A DNA stretch of 64,000 nt from Acidovorax sp. FJL06 (GCF_003852545.1 NZ_QAJR01000010.1:1-64000); one strand, 5' to 3'. Positions 52,445 to 62,899 are shown, numbered from the stretch's first letter. Numbers and translations: made by a program. The notes: generated by a model from the sequence alone, not told the origin.

Positions 52445-53884
52445 ATGCACGCAAACCTGATCGACGGAACCTGGACCGAAGGCGTCCGCAGCTACCGCAA
52501 CACCAACCCTTCGGACACGCGCGACGTGATCGGCGACTACGCCGTGGCGAGCCGCGAGCAGGCGCTGACGGCCGTGGCCGCTGCGCACGCGGCCTTCCCG
52601 GCCTGGAGCCTGTCCACCCCCCAGCAGCGCTTTGACATTCTGGACGCCGTGGGCAACGAAATCATCGCGCGCAAGGCCGAACTCGGCGACCTGCTGGCCC
52701 GCGAAGAGGGCAAGACCCTGCCCGAGGCGATTGGCGAAGTGGGCCGCGCGGCCGCCATCTTCAAATTCTTCGCCGGCGAGGCGCTGCGCCCGGGCGGCGA
52801 GGTGCTGCCCTCGGTGCGCCCCGGCGTGGGCATCGAGATCACGCGCGAGCCGCTGGGCACCATCGGCATCATCACGCCGTGGAACTTCCCCATCGCCATC
52901 CCGGCCTGGAAGATCGCGCCGGCCCTGGCCTATGGCAATTGCGTGGTGTTCAAGCCCGCCGAGGTGGTGCCCGGCTCTGCCTGGGCGCTGGCCGACATCC
53001 TGCACCGCGCGGGCCTGCCGGCCGGCGTGTTCAATCTGGTGATGGGCCGCGGCTCGGACGTGGGCCAGGTGCTGCTGGAGGACGAGCGCATCGCGGGCGT
53101 AAGCTTCACCGGGTCGGTGGGCACGGGCCAGCGCGTGGCCGCTGCCTGCGTGCCGCGCGGCGCCAAGGTGCAGCTGGAGATGGGCGGCAAGAACCCGTTC
53201 GTGGTGCTGGACGATGCCGACCTGGCCGTGGCCGTGGGCGCTGCCGTGAACAGCGGCTTCTTCTCCACCGGCCAGCGCTGCACGGCCAGCAGCCGCGTGA
53301 TCGTGACCGAAGGCATCCACGACCGCTTCGTGGCCGCCATGGTCGAGAAGATGAAGACCCTGAAGGTGGACGACGCACGCAAGGCCGGCACCGACATCGG
53401 CCCCGTGGTGGACGACCGCCAGTTGGCGCAGGACCTGGAGTACATCGGTATCGGCCAGCAGGAAGGCGCCAAACTCGCCTTTGGCGGCGAAGCGCTGGAA
53501 AAGAACGCCGACGGCGCCCCCGGCTACTACCTGCGCCCCGCCCTGTTCACCGAGACCACGCCCGGCATGCGCATCAACCGCGAAGAAATCTTCGGCCCCG
53601 TGGTGAGCGTGCAGCGCGCCAAGAACTACGAGGAAGCGCTGGCCCTGGCCAACGACACGCCCTTCGGCCTGGCCAGCGGCATCGCCACCACCAGCCTCAA
53701 GCACGCCACGCATTTCAAGCGCCACGCCCAGGCCGGCATGGTGATGGTGAACCTGCCCACGGCCGGCGTGGACTACCACGTGCCGTTCGGCGGCCGCAAG
53801 AGCAGCAGCTACGGCCCGCGCGAGCAAGGCCGCTATGCCGCCGAGTTCTACACCACGGTGAAGACCGCCTACACGCAAGCCTGA
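52445..53884 (+). CDS. Alpha-ketoglutaric semialdehyde dehydrogenase
   Basis: The 479-residue product is an aldehyde dehydrogenase with TPWNFPIAIP (NAD site), VSFTGSVGTG, LEMGGKNPFVVLDDADL (catalytic Glu) and the Cys nucleophile in FFSTGQRCTASSR. Close relatives oxidise alpha-ketoglutaric semialdehyde to alpha-ketoglutarate in the oxidative uronate pathway. Linkage to the regulator and udh operon fits this role. It is a member of a wide family, so succinic or other semialdehydes cannot be excluded. Confidence 0.88.
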   Translation: MHANLIDGTWTEGVRSYRNTNPSDTRDVIGDYAVASREQALTAVAAAHAAFPAWSLSTPQQRFDILDAVGNEIIARKAELGDLLAREEGKTLPEAIGEVGRAAAIFKFFAGEALRPGGEVLPSVRPGVGIEITREPLGTIGIITPWNFPIAIPAWKIAPALAYGNCVVFKPAEVVPGSAWALADILHRAGLPAGVFNLVMGRGSDVGQVLLEDERIAGVSFTGSVGTGQRVAAACVPRGAKVQLEMGGKNPFVVLDDADLAVAVGAAVNSGFFSTGQRCTASSRVIVTEGIHDRFVAAMVEKMKTLKVDDARKAGTDIGPVVDDRQLAQDLEYIGIGQQEGAKLAFGGEALEKNADGAPGYYLRPALFTETTPGMRINREEIFGPVVSVQRAKNYEEALALANDTPFGLASGIATTSLKHATHFKRHAQAGMVMVNLPTAGVDYHVPFGGRKSSSYGPREQGRYAAEFYTTVKTAYTQA

Positions 53885-54070
53885 TGCGATGGCACCCCGG
53901 GCGCGGATGAACGCCCCGCCCGGCGGCGCCCCCATCGCACCATCGGCCCACCACGGCCCCGGCCACCGGCTTGATGGAGCGCAAACAAGGCGAACACCCG
54001 CCCGCGTCCGCAGGCGGCCCAAGCCGCCCGTGGGGCGCGGCACGCGCCTTGCGCGCTATCATCGCGCCCC

Positions 54071-54430
54071 ATGACCGCCCCCCGACGAACCTTCTCTGCG
54101 CTGCGCCTGTGGGTGCTCGCATGGTTCGTGGCGTCGATGGCGGTGGCCATTGCATCACCGCTGGTGCACCCGCAATCGTTCGAGGTGATCTGCTCGGGCA
54201 CGGGCGCCATCAAGCTGCTGGTGCAGACCGACGACGGCACCGTGGAAATGGGCGCCATGGGCATGGACTGCCCCTTGTGCTCGACCCCCAGCGCGCCGCC
54301 GCCCACGCCGGTAGCCGCCACACTGCCCACCCATCCCCTGGCCCATGCGCTGCAGCCCGTCGAGGCCGCCCGCATTGCGGCCGCCACTGCCGCCCCGCTG
54401 CCGGCGCGCGGCCCGCCATCCCGCTCTTGA
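54071..54430 (+). CDS. DUF2946-type exported protein
   Basis: The 119-residue product has one hydrophobic segment (VLAWFVASMAVAIASPLV) and a mature part with CSGTGAIKLLV and MDCPLCS, the pattern of DUF2946 proteins. These are often next to TonB-dependent receptors, as here, and a role in metal handling has been suggested from such context. It lies 142 nt before the receptor gene and may be co-transcribed. Confidence 0.75.
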   Translation: MTAPRRTFSALRLWVLAWFVASMAVAIASPLVHPQSFEVICSGTGAIKLLVQTDDGTVEMGAMGMDCPLCSTPSAPPPTPVAATLPTHPLAHALQPVEAARIAAATAAPLPARGPPSRS

Positions 54431-54571
54431 TCTGAAGCCTGTTCGCAGCGCCCGAAACCTGGAGGGCGGGTGCTGCGCGTTTCCTTTTTCCGCTGGTTTC
54501 AAGACAGCGCCGCCCTGCGTGTTCTCCACGCGGGCCTGGCTGCGCTGTCGCTTCAAGACAAGAGCGTTTCC

Positions 54572-56797
54572 ATGTCCCGTTCCTCCTCCTCCTCTGCTTC
54601 TTCGCGCGGCGCTGCGGCCTTTCCGCGCCTGCCTCTTTCCCCTCTGTGCCTGGGCGTTCTTGCCACCTGTGCCCTGTCTTCGGTGGTCGCCCATGCACAG
54701 CCCACAAGCACCGCCCCCACGCTGCAGGCCGTGGATGTGGTGGACGCCGCTGCATCGCCCAACGGCAAGCTGAGCCTGGACACCCCCGTGGACACCGGCA
54801 GCCGCCTGGGCCTGACGGCGCGCGAGAACCCGGCCTCCGTCACGGTGGTGGACCGCGCCACCATCGACGCACGCGGTGCGCAGGACACGCAGGAAATCCT
54901 GCGCGCCGTGCCCGGCGTGGTGGCGCACAACGCGCCGGGTTCGATGGCCGCGCACTACCGGGGCTTCACGTCCAACTCGGTGGCGCAGCTCTACAACGGC
55001 ATCAACCCGCAGTACGGCAGCGCCACACGCGCGGTCGATAGCTGGATCTACGACCGCGTCGAGGCCATTGGCGGGGCGTCGAGCTTTCTGTATGGCTCGG
55101 GCGGCGTGGGCGGCTCGATCAACTACATCACCAAGACGGCCGAGCGCAGCAACTTTGCCGAAGGCCAGCTGCGCCTGGGCGCCTACGACCTGAAGGAAAT
55201 GTCCGTGGGCCTGAACCGCCGCATTGCGGGCGGCGACGGCAGTGCGGCCCCGGCGCACTATGCGCGCATCGACCTCAACCACCGCAACGCAGGCAGCTGG
55301 ACCGAGGGCACCAAAACGCAGTCCACCCAACTGGCGACCTCGCTGCTGTCGGACCTGGGTGGCGGCTTCAGCCACACCCTGGCCTACGAGGTCCAGAAGG
55401 ACCATGTGGACCGCCCCTACTGGGGCACGCCGGTGCTCAACCCCGCCGTGGGCGCGCTGACCATCGACCCGGCCACGCGCTTCCAAAACTACAACAGCGC
55501 CGACGGCATGTACGAGCACCGCGTGCAGTGGTTGCGCTCGGTGGCGCAGTGGCGCGTGTCCGACGCGCTGCAGCTCAGGAACACGCTGTACGCCTACGAC
55601 GCGCTGCGCGACTACCGCAACGTGGAGGTCTACACCTTCAACACGGCCAACACGGCGGTCACGCGCGCATCCCCGCTGTTGCAGCGCCACGACCAGCAAC
55701 TGGTGGGCAACCGGCTCGAAGGCACCTACCAGGGCCAGCTGGCAGGCCGCAAGAGCGACTGGGCCTTTGGCCTGGATGTGAGCGTGAACAGGCAGACGCG
55801 CTTCCCGCTGTCGTCCTCCGCCACTGTAAGCACGGTCAATCCCTACAACTTCTCCACCGAAAACTTCTTCGACATCCCGGGCATGGCGCCCGTGTGGAAC
55901 CCGGACAAGAACAACAAGATCCGCAACACTGCGCTGTACCTGGAAAACCGCACGGCCGTGGTGCCGGGCGTGAACCTGGTCACCGCGCTGCGGCACGAGC
56001 GCATTGACCTGGACCTGGTGAACCGCCGTGCCATCACGGCCACCGCGCCCGCCACCTTCAGCCGCAGCTACCACCCCACCACCGGCCGCCTGGGCGTGGT
56101 GTGGGACATTGCGCCCGGCGCCAACCTGTATGCGCAGGCCTCCAACGCGGCCGACCCGCCATCGGGCTCGCTGGCCTCGGCCTCGTTTGCCGACGTGCGC
56201 AACAACAGCGACCTGACCACGGGCCGCCAGGTCGAGGTGGGCAGCAAGTTCGACTTCTGGGACGGCAAGGGCAGCGCCACGGTGGCGGTGTTTGACATTC
56301 GCCGCAAGAACATCGCGTCACAAGACCCGTCCAACCCCAACCTCACGGTGCTGGTGGGCGAGCAATCGTCCAAGGGCATCGAGCTGTCGGCCGGCATCCG
56401 CCCCACGCCACAGTGGCAGCTGCAGGGCAACCTGTCGCTGATCCGCGCACGCTATGAGAACTTTGTGCAGGGCGGCGTCTCGCGCGCAGGCAACGTGCCG
56501 CAGCTGGTGCCGCAGCAGGTGGCCAACCTGTGGGCCTCGTATGCGATCACGCCCACCGTCACGGCCAGCGCGGGTGTGCGGCACGTGGGCAAGGTCTATG
56601 GCAACGCGGCCAACACCAAGTTCTGGCCGTCGTACACGCTGCTGGACCTGGGCCTGGCCTGGAAGGTCAACCAAACGACCACCCTCACCACCCGCGTGCG
56701 CAACGCCACCGACCGCATCTACGCGGCCGAGACGCGCGACCAGGTCTACCTGGGCGCCCCACGCACGCTGGACGTGACGCTGCACACCGCGTTCTGA
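54572..56797 (+). CDS. TonB-dependent siderophore-type receptor
   Basis: The 741-residue product has a long Ser-rich signal (MSRSSSSSASSRG), cleaved after VAHA. A plug domain (about residues 65-200) holds TVVDRATIDARGAQDTQEIL and GSGGVGGSINYITK. A 22-strand barrel follows, ending in LDVTLHTAF with the usual C-terminal Phe. It imports a ferric siderophore or other ligand with TonB energy. The ligand is not predictable. The PepSY protein gene follows 28 nt later, probably in one transcript. Confidence 0.9.
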   Translation: MSRSSSSSASSRGAAAFPRLPLSPLCLGVLATCALSSVVAHAQPTSTAPTLQAVDVVDAAASPNGKLSLDTPVDTGSRLGLTARENPASVTVVDRATIDARGAQDTQEILRAVPGVVAHNAPGSMAAHYRGFTSNSVAQLYNGINPQYGSATRAVDSWIYDRVEAIGGASSFLYGSGGVGGSINYITKTAERSNFAEGQLRLGAYDLKEMSVGLNRRIAGGDGSAAPAHYARIDLNHRNAGSWTEGTKTQSTQLATSLLSDLGGGFSHTLAYEVQKDHVDRPYWGTPVLNPAVGALTIDPATRFQNYNSADGMYEHRVQWLRSVAQWRVSDALQLRNTLYAYDALRDYRNVEVYTFNTANTAVTRASPLLQRHDQQLVGNRLEGTYQGQLAGRKSDWAFGLDVSVNRQTRFPLSSSATVSTVNPYNFSTENFFDIPGMAPVWNPDKNNKIRNTALYLENRTAVVPGVNLVTALRHERIDLDLVNRRAITATAPATFSRSYHPTTGRLGVVWDIAPGANLYAQASNAADPPSGSLASASFADVRNNSDLTTGRQVEVGSKFDFWDGKGSATVAVFDIRRKNIASQDPSNPNLTVLVGEQSSKGIELSAGIRPTPQWQLQGNLSLIRARYENFVQGGVSRAGNVPQLVPQQVANLWASYAITPTVTASAGVRHVGKVYGNAANTKFWPSYTLLDLGLAWKVNQTTTLTTRVRNATDRIYAAETRDQVYLGAPRTLDVTLHTAF

Positions 56798-56825
56798 TCG
56801 ACCCACCGGCCGGAGCCTGCTCGCC

Positions 56826-58382
56826 ATGCTGCCACACGCCAAACGCTGGCTGTACCTCGTCCACCGCTGGCTGGGCGTGCTGCTGTGCGCCTTTTTTGCC
56901 ATGTGGTTCCTCTCGGGCGTGGTGATGATGTACGTGGGCTACCCCAAGCTCACCCCGGCCGAGCGCCTGGCCCATCTGCCGCCGCTGCGCCCCGCCACGC
57001 AAGGGCCCGAGCGCCTGCTGGAGCCCGCCGAGGCCCTGCAGCACGCCGGCCTTGCGGGCCCACTGCAGGACCTGCGGCTGGCGGTGGCCAGCGGGGGGCG
57101 AGCCGTGTACCTGGCCGTGCCCGCAGCACCGTCAGGGGACGCAGCCCCGCGCCCACGCAGGGCACCTGCGGCTGTTGTCATCGACGCCGTCCAAGGCGAG
57201 CGGCTGCAGCGCGTGGACGCAGAACGGGCCATCGCATCGGCCCGCGCGTTTGCGCAGGACGCCGATCCGCCCATCGCGTACCAGGGCCCGATCGACGAAG
57301 ACGCCTTCACCCATTCACGCGCCCTGGATGCGCACCGACCGTTGCACCGCCTGCACCTGGGCGACGGCGCGGGCACCATCGTCTACGTGTCGGGCACCAC
57401 CGGCGAGGTGGTGCGCGATGCGCCGCTGCAGGAACGGGTGTGGAACTACGCGGGCGCCTGGATCCACTGGCTGTACCCCTTGCGGGGCAATATGTTCAAC
57501 GCCTACTGGACGGACATCGTCATCGGTCTGTCGATTGCAGGCATCGCACTCGCGCTGACCGGCACGGTGGTGGGTGTGCTGCGCTGGCGCTTCAAGGGCC
57601 GGTACAAGACCGGGGCGCGCACGCCCTACCGGGGCTTCGTGATGCGCTGGCACCATGTGTTCGGACTGGTGTTCGCGGCCACCACCTTCACCTGGGTCTT
57701 CAGCGGCCTCATGTCCATGAACCCCTGGAAGATTTTTGACAGCGGCGCCGCGCCGCTGCACCTGGAAGCCATGCACGGCGGCCCGCTGGTGCTGCCCGCA
57801 CAGGCCGCCACCGTGCAGGCGCTGCTGTCGGCCGCATCGCCCAACACGCGCGAGCTGCGCTGGGTGCGCACCGCAGGCCACACGCTGGTGCTCGCGCACA
57901 GCCCCACAGGCGCCCCAGCGCTGCTCGACGCCGCCACGGCAGCACCGCACACCTGGACCGCCGGCCATGTGGCCAAGGCCGCGGCGGGCCTGCTGCCCCA
58001 CGCCGTGGCGCGCACCGAGACCCTGGCGGCCTACGACCTGCACTACTACGACCGTACCCCCCACACCATGACAGGCGGCAGCGAAAAACCCCTGCCCGCG
58101 CTGCGCGTGGTGTTTGCCGACCCGCATGCCACCTGGGTCCACATCGACCCCCACACCGGCGCCGTGCTGGGCCACACCGACAGCCACCGCCGTACCAGCC
58201 GCTGGCTGTTTGCGATGCTGCACAGCTGGGACGCGCTGCCGCTGCTGGAACGCCGCCCGCTGTGGGACATGCTGCTCATCGTGCTGAGCCTGGGCGGCGC
58301 GGTGCTGAGCGTGAGCGGGGTGGTGATGGGCTGGCGCAGGCTGGGAGCCAAGTTGCGGCCCGCGCGGTCCGGCGCCGCATGA
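56826..58382 (+). CDS. PepSY-associated membrane protein
   Basis: The 518-residue product has four membrane helices of the PepSY_TM family (LVHRWLGVLLCAFFAMWFLS first; HHVFGLVFAATTFTWVFSG third). Two PepSY-type periplasmic regions lie between them. Similar proteins act with TonB receptors in iron uptake, possibly in reduction of the siderophore iron. His in HRWLG and in MRWHHVFG may bind heme. It follows the receptor directly. Confidence 0.85.
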   Translation: MLPHAKRWLYLVHRWLGVLLCAFFAMWFLSGVVMMYVGYPKLTPAERLAHLPPLRPATQGPERLLEPAEALQHAGLAGPLQDLRLAVASGGRAVYLAVPAAPSGDAAPRPRRAPAAVVIDAVQGERLQRVDAERAIASARAFAQDADPPIAYQGPIDEDAFTHSRALDAHRPLHRLHLGDGAGTIVYVSGTTGEVVRDAPLQERVWNYAGAWIHWLYPLRGNMFNAYWTDIVIGLSIAGIALALTGTVVGVLRWRFKGRYKTGARTPYRGFVMRWHHVFGLVFAATTFTWVFSGLMSMNPWKIFDSGAAPLHLEAMHGGPLVLPAQAATVQALLSAASPNTRELRWVRTAGHTLVLAHSPTGAPALLDAATAAPHTWTAGHVAKAAAGLLPHAVARTETLAAYDLHYYDRTPHTMTGGSEKPLPALRVVFADPHATWVHIDPHTGAVLGHTDSHRRTSRWLFAMLHSWDALPLLERRPLWDMLLIVLSLGGAVLSVSGVVMGWRRLGAKLRPARSGAA

Positions 58383-58496
58383 GCCAAAAAAGGGTTCCCG
58401 CACATGTTTCCAATCGCTACACTCAATTGGCCTGAGGTCCTCGCGCACTGCCTGGATGTCACGGCTTTGCCCCCCCCACCGGCCTGAAAACACCCC

Positions 58497-58814
58497 ATGA
58501 AAACCACCCTCACCTTCACCACCGCCCTGTTGGCCCTGGTCGCCAGCGGAGCCGCCCTGGCCCAAGGCGGATACAACCGCCCCCCCGCAGGCGACATTCA
58601 GTACGCGCAATGCCTGGTGTATGCCGACCGCCTGTACGAAGGCGGCAACGAACCCAGCCCCGTGCGCGGCCAGACCAAAGCCCAGGCCTGGTGCACCTGC
58701 ATGTGGAACGAGACGCCCGACGATTTCAAGGGCAATCTCGTGCGGTTCGCAGAGACCCGCAAGGGCAAGGACACCAACAGGCTGTGCGAAAAGCACTCCG
58801 ACTGGAGCGAGTGA
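58497..58814 (+). CDS. Small periplasmic Cys-rich protein
   Basis: The 105-residue product has a signal peptide (MKTTLTFTTALLALVASGAA, cleavage after ALAQ). The mature part holds four Cys, including WCTCMWNE and a C-terminal LCEKHSDW, and may be disulfide-bonded. No family is recognised. It has its own terminator and lies between the PepSY gene and the convergent ABC permease gene. Confidence 0.65.
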   Translation: MKTTLTFTTALLALVASGAALAQGGYNRPPAGDIQYAQCLVYADRLYEGGNEPSPVRGQTKAQAWCTCMWNETPDDFKGNLVRFAETRKGKDTNRLCEKHSDWSE

Positions 58815-58851
58815 GCGCCGCAGCGGCATTCACCGCCGCCTGCGCACCCAG

Positions 58852-58872
58852 CCGCCGCAAGGCGGTTTTTTT
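58852..58872 (+). terminator. Intrinsic terminator after the small Cys-rich protein
   Basis: CCGCC-GCAA-GGCGG is followed by seven T residues, 38 nt past the stop. It separates this gene from the convergent permease gene. Confidence 0.85.
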
Positions 58873-58919
58873 GCGCCCGCCACCGCAAAGGCGCGCCCAG
58901 GGCGCAGAGGGCAACCCCG

Positions 58920-60551
58920 CTACCGGCTACGCAAGGTCCGGCTCAGCAGAATCACCGGCACCAGCCCCACGGCCACCAACGCCAAGGACGGCAGCGCGGC
59001 CTCGCCCAGGCGCTCGTCGCGCGCGAGCTGGTAGGCCACCACGGCCAGGGTGTCGCTGTTGAAGGGGCGCAGCACCATGGTGGCGGGCAGCTCCTTCATC
59101 ACGTCCACAAACACCAGCAGCGCGGCCGCTGCGGTGGAGCGCTTGAGCAGCGGCCAATGCACGCGCGCCAGCAGGCCCGCACTGCCCGTGCCCAGCATGC
59201 GGGCCGAGTCGTCCAGGCTGAGCGGAATGCGCGCGTAGCCGCTTTGCATGGACTGCAGGGCCACGGCACAAAAACGCACCAGGTAGGCCCACACAATGCC
59301 CAGCGCCGTGGCCGTGACCAGCGCGCCCACCCCCCATTGCGGCATCGTCGCCTGCAGCCAGCCCACGGGCAGCAGCAGGCCCACCACGATGACGGCGCCC
59401 GGCACGGCGTAGCCCACGCTGGCCAGTTGCACCACGCCGCGCGTCACGGCATCGGGCTGGCGGCGCACCGCAAAGGCCAGGGCCAGCGCAATGGCCACGG
59501 CCAGCACGGCGGTGATGCCGCCCAGGCGCACGCTGTGCCAGGCCCATTCCATGAACCGCTCCCAGGGCAGCACCGACCAGTCGGCCGCCAGCGGGCGCAG
59601 CATGAAGACCACCGGCGCCACAAAGCCCATGAGCACCGGCACCGCACACACCGCCCAGGCGGCCCAGAGGCGCGCGCCCCGCAGCGCCAGCGGCTGCGCC
59701 TCGGCCGAGCCCGCGCGCCCGCCGCCGGTGGCAAAACGCATGCGCTTTTGTGCACGCTGCTCCAGGTGCAGCAGCGCCACCACCACCACCAGCAGCATGG
59801 TGGCCAGCTGCGCGGCCGCCAGGCGGTTGTCCATCGAGAGCCAGGCCTTGTAGATGCCCGTGGTGAAGGTCTGGATGCCGAAATAGCTGGCCACGCCGAA
59901 GTCGGCCAGGGTCTCCATCAGCACCAGCGCCACGCCGGCCGCCACCGCCGGGCGCGCCAGCGGCAGGGCCACGGCGCGGATGCGGCGCGGCAACGGTGCA
60001 CCCAGCAGGCGCGCGGCCTCCATCAGGTGCGCGGCGCGCTCACCCAGGGCCGTGCGCGCCAACAAATACACATAGGGGTACAGCGAAAAGATGAACACCC
60101 ACACGGCCCCGCCCAGGCTGCGCACCTCGGGCAGCAGGCGGCCTTCGAGGCCCAAGGTGTTGCGCAGCCCCACCTGCAGCGGGCCGCTGAACTGCAGAAA
60201 ATCGGTGTACGCATACGCCGTCACATAAGCGGGCATGGCCAGGGGCAGCAGCAGCAGCCATTCAAAGGTGCGGCGGCCCGGAAAATCGAACAGCGTCACG
60301 GCTGCGGCCGCCAGGGTGCCCACCACGGCCGCGCCCAGGGCCACCAGCACGCTCAGCTGCAAGGTGGTCCACACATAGCCGGGCAGCACGGTGGCCGCCA
60401 TCTCGCGCAGGATGGCGCCCGCCTGGGCATCGCCCTGCCCCGTGGGCGACCACGGCAGCCAGGAGGCGAGCACCGCCAGCACGGGCAAGGCCAGAAAGCC
60501 TGCAAACAGGATCAGGGGAAGGGTGCGAAAGGCGAAAGGCGTGCGGCGCAA
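58920..60551 (-). CDS. fbpB: Fe(III)-type ABC permease
   Basis: The 543-residue product is a fused ABC permease with about twelve helices and two ABC-permease domains, each with the EAA-type loop (LMEAARLLGAPLPRRIRAVA; LDDSARMLGTGSAGLLARVH). The length and layout match FbpB/SfuB-type iron permeases. It is divergent from the ATPase gene, with a possible Fur-like site between. The binding protein gene is not adjacent. Confidence 0.85.
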   Translation of the reverse strand: MRRTPFAFRTLPLILFAGFLALPVLAVLASWLPWSPTGQGDAQAGAILREMAATVLPGYVWTTLQLSVLVALGAAVVGTLAAAAVTLFDFPGRRTFEWLLLLPLAMPAYVTAYAYTDFLQFSGPLQVGLRNTLGLEGRLLPEVRSLGGAVWVFIFSLYPYVYLLARTALGERAAHLMEAARLLGAPLPRRIRAVALPLARPAVAAGVALVLMETLADFGVASYFGIQTFTTGIYKAWLSMDNRLAAAQLATMLLVVVVALLHLEQRAQKRMRFATGGGRAGSAEAQPLALRGARLWAAWAVCAVPVLMGFVAPVVFMLRPLAADWSVLPWERFMEWAWHSVRLGGITAVLAVAIALALAFAVRRQPDAVTRGVVQLASVGYAVPGAVIVVGLLLPVGWLQATMPQWGVGALVTATALGIVWAYLVRFCAVALQSMQSGYARIPLSLDDSARMLGTGSAGLLARVHWPLLKRSTAAAALLVFVDVMKELPATMVLRPFNSDTLAVVAYQLARDERLGEAALPSLALVAVGLVPVILLSRTLRSR

Positions 60552-60617
60552 GGCAATGGGCTCGGCAAAGGGAGGAAGCGCACGCCCACCGCCGGGCTCG
60601 GCCCCGACAACGCTCAG

Positions 60618-60646
60618 GAATGCAAATGCGAATTTTAAGCATTCGC
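60618..60646. promoter_or_regulatory. Possible Fur-like operator in fbpB/fbpC region
   Basis: GAATGC (60618-60623), AATGC (60625-60629) and the inverse GCATTCGC (60639-60646) form nested repeats in an AT-rich stretch directly upstream of the ATPase gene. The pattern is like Burkholderiales Fur sites (repeated AAT-containing hexamers), but the match is imperfect. Confidence 0.4.
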
Positions 60647-60669
60647 CCCCGCCCGCCTAGAATCAAGGC

Positions 60670-61752
<1,083 letters not shown>

Positions 61753-61754
61753 AA

Positions 61755-61800
61755 GGGGGCCTGCTGCTTGTCCATCAAGCGGTAGTAGCTATCATTTTTG
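61755..61800. repeat. Short hairpin intergenic repeat
   Basis: Between convergent fbpC and the DCC-protein gene, GGGCCTGCTGCTTG-TCCAT-CAAGCGGTAGTAGC is a hairpin with the core GCTTG/CAAGC, followed by TATCATTTTTG. Its plan (GATAGCT ... GCTTGATGGA ... AGC) is like the short intergenic repeats common in Acidovorax and relatives, as I recall them. It contains the DCC gene's stop codon at 61792-61794. Confidence 0.55.
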
Positions 61801-62211
61801 AAGCAACCCAGGGCGTGGCTCCTGGTCCAGAAACCGCGCCGCATGCTCGGGCGCAGGCAGCATGCAGGTGCTGGAGCGGCCCCAAATCCGGTAGCGGTTG
61901 CGCGCCACCCAGCGGTACAGCAGATCGCGCAGCGGGGCCGGCACCAGCCAGCCCACCCAGGCCAGCCGCCAGGGCCCGCCCAGCGCATGCAGCACGCGCA
62001 GGATGGCGGCGGTGTGCAGCCAGCTGCGATCGCCATCAATGACCAGCAGGGTCTGCAGCCCCTCGACCTGGAGCCCCGCCTGCGCCAGCAATTGCTGCCC
62101 CGCAGCGCCCTGGATGGACGCAAACCGGATGCGCTGCGCGCGGTCATGCCGCAGCAGAAACTGCACCCAACCATTGCAGAGCAGGCACTGGCCGTCAAAC
62201 ACCACGATCAT
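61792..62211 (-). CDS. DCC-family thiol-disulfide protein (DUF393)
   Basis: The 139-residue product opens MIVVFDGQCLLCNGWVQFLL. It has the DxxCxxC motif with Cys 9 and 12 and the typical IRFASIQG and VIDGDRSW segments. DCC proteins have a thioredoxin-like fold and are thought to act in thiol exchange. The start overlaps the upstream DUF4166 gene by 4 nt. The C-terminus (GLLQK) lies in the intergenic repeat, so its end may have been added by the element. Confidence 0.85.
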   Translation of the reverse strand: MIVVFDGQCLLCNGWVQFLLRHDRAQRIRFASIQGAAGQQLLAQAGLQVEGLQTLLVIDGDRSWLHTAAILRVLHALGGPWRLAWVGWLVPAPLRDLLYRWVARNRYRIWGRSSTCMLPAPEHAARFLDQEPRPGLLQK

Positions 62212-62768
62212 GCGAGCGCCCCCGCCACGGTGGCCCCCGGTGGCACCAGCAGGTGCCCCCGGTAGCTGACCACCCGCCCCACGCCGGGCACGGTGGCCCG
62301 CACGCAAAAGTGCAGCGCGTCGCCCACCCCGGTTTCCTCGGCCACCACCTGCGGACGCAGCCACGCGGGGCAGGGAATGCCGCAGAAATGCAGCTGCTGC
62401 AACTGCATCACCAGCCGCCCTTCGGCCTCGTGCAACACAAAGGTCAGCCGCGCGGCCCCCAGGTGTTCCACCACCCGGCCTGCGGCCTCGTGCAGGGTGG
62501 ACTGCATGGTTTGTGCCGGAAAGCGGCGGGTCCACAGCTCGACCTCGGGGCGCGCATCCAGCTCGAAGGTGATGGCCCCTTGCGCCGCGCTCTGGGGCGC
62601 GCCCAGGGCCCAGGCCAGCACACGCCCCGGCCAGGTGGCGGGCGCCTCGACCTGCACCTGGCCCGACAGCCGGTGCGGACCCGAGAGGCGATGGAACCGT
62701 GCCAGCGCGGGCGCCAGCCGCTGGTAGGCGGGGCCCAGGGCGCGTTGGTACAAGGACAGGGGTGGCAT
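62208..62768 (-). CDS. DUF4166 protein
   Basis: The 186-residue product has the DUF4166 opening (LYQRALGPAYQRLAPALARF, then HRLSGPHRLSGQV) and later GCPAWLRP-like CGIPCPAWLRPQ and RGHLLVP. Function is unknown. It overlaps the DCC gene by 4 nt; the pair is often found together in proteobacteria. Cys near residue 128 in CGIPC could be a redox pair with the DCC protein, which is only an idea. Confidence 0.8.
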   Translation of the reverse strand: MPPLSLYQRALGPAYQRLAPALARFHRLSGPHRLSGQVQVEAPATWPGRVLAWALGAPQSAAQGAITFELDARPEVELWTRRFPAQTMQSTLHEAAGRVVEHLGAARLTFVLHEAEGRLVMQLQQLHFCGIPCPAWLRPQVVAEETGVGDALHFCVRATVPGVGRVVSYRGHLLVPPGATVAGALA

Positions 62769-62899
62769 GGGATAGATAAGGAGCGATGAATGGCCAAAGC
62801 CAGTCTATCGCCCGCCACCCCAGCCAGAGACCACAGGCAGCAAAGAAAAAGGCCGACATCCGTCGGCCTTCCAGAGCGAAACCGCCGCCCCCTGTGGGC

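Noticed and set aside
53885-54070. GC-rich stretch after the semialdehyde dehydrogenase as terminator
   Set aside because: Short complementary pieces exist, but no clean stem with a T-run is visible.
54431-54571. Possible cobalamin riboswitch before the TonB-dependent receptor
   Set aside because: No B12-box-like consensus or matching stems could be found; the stretch holds only a GC-rich leader with a repeated TTCAAGACA.
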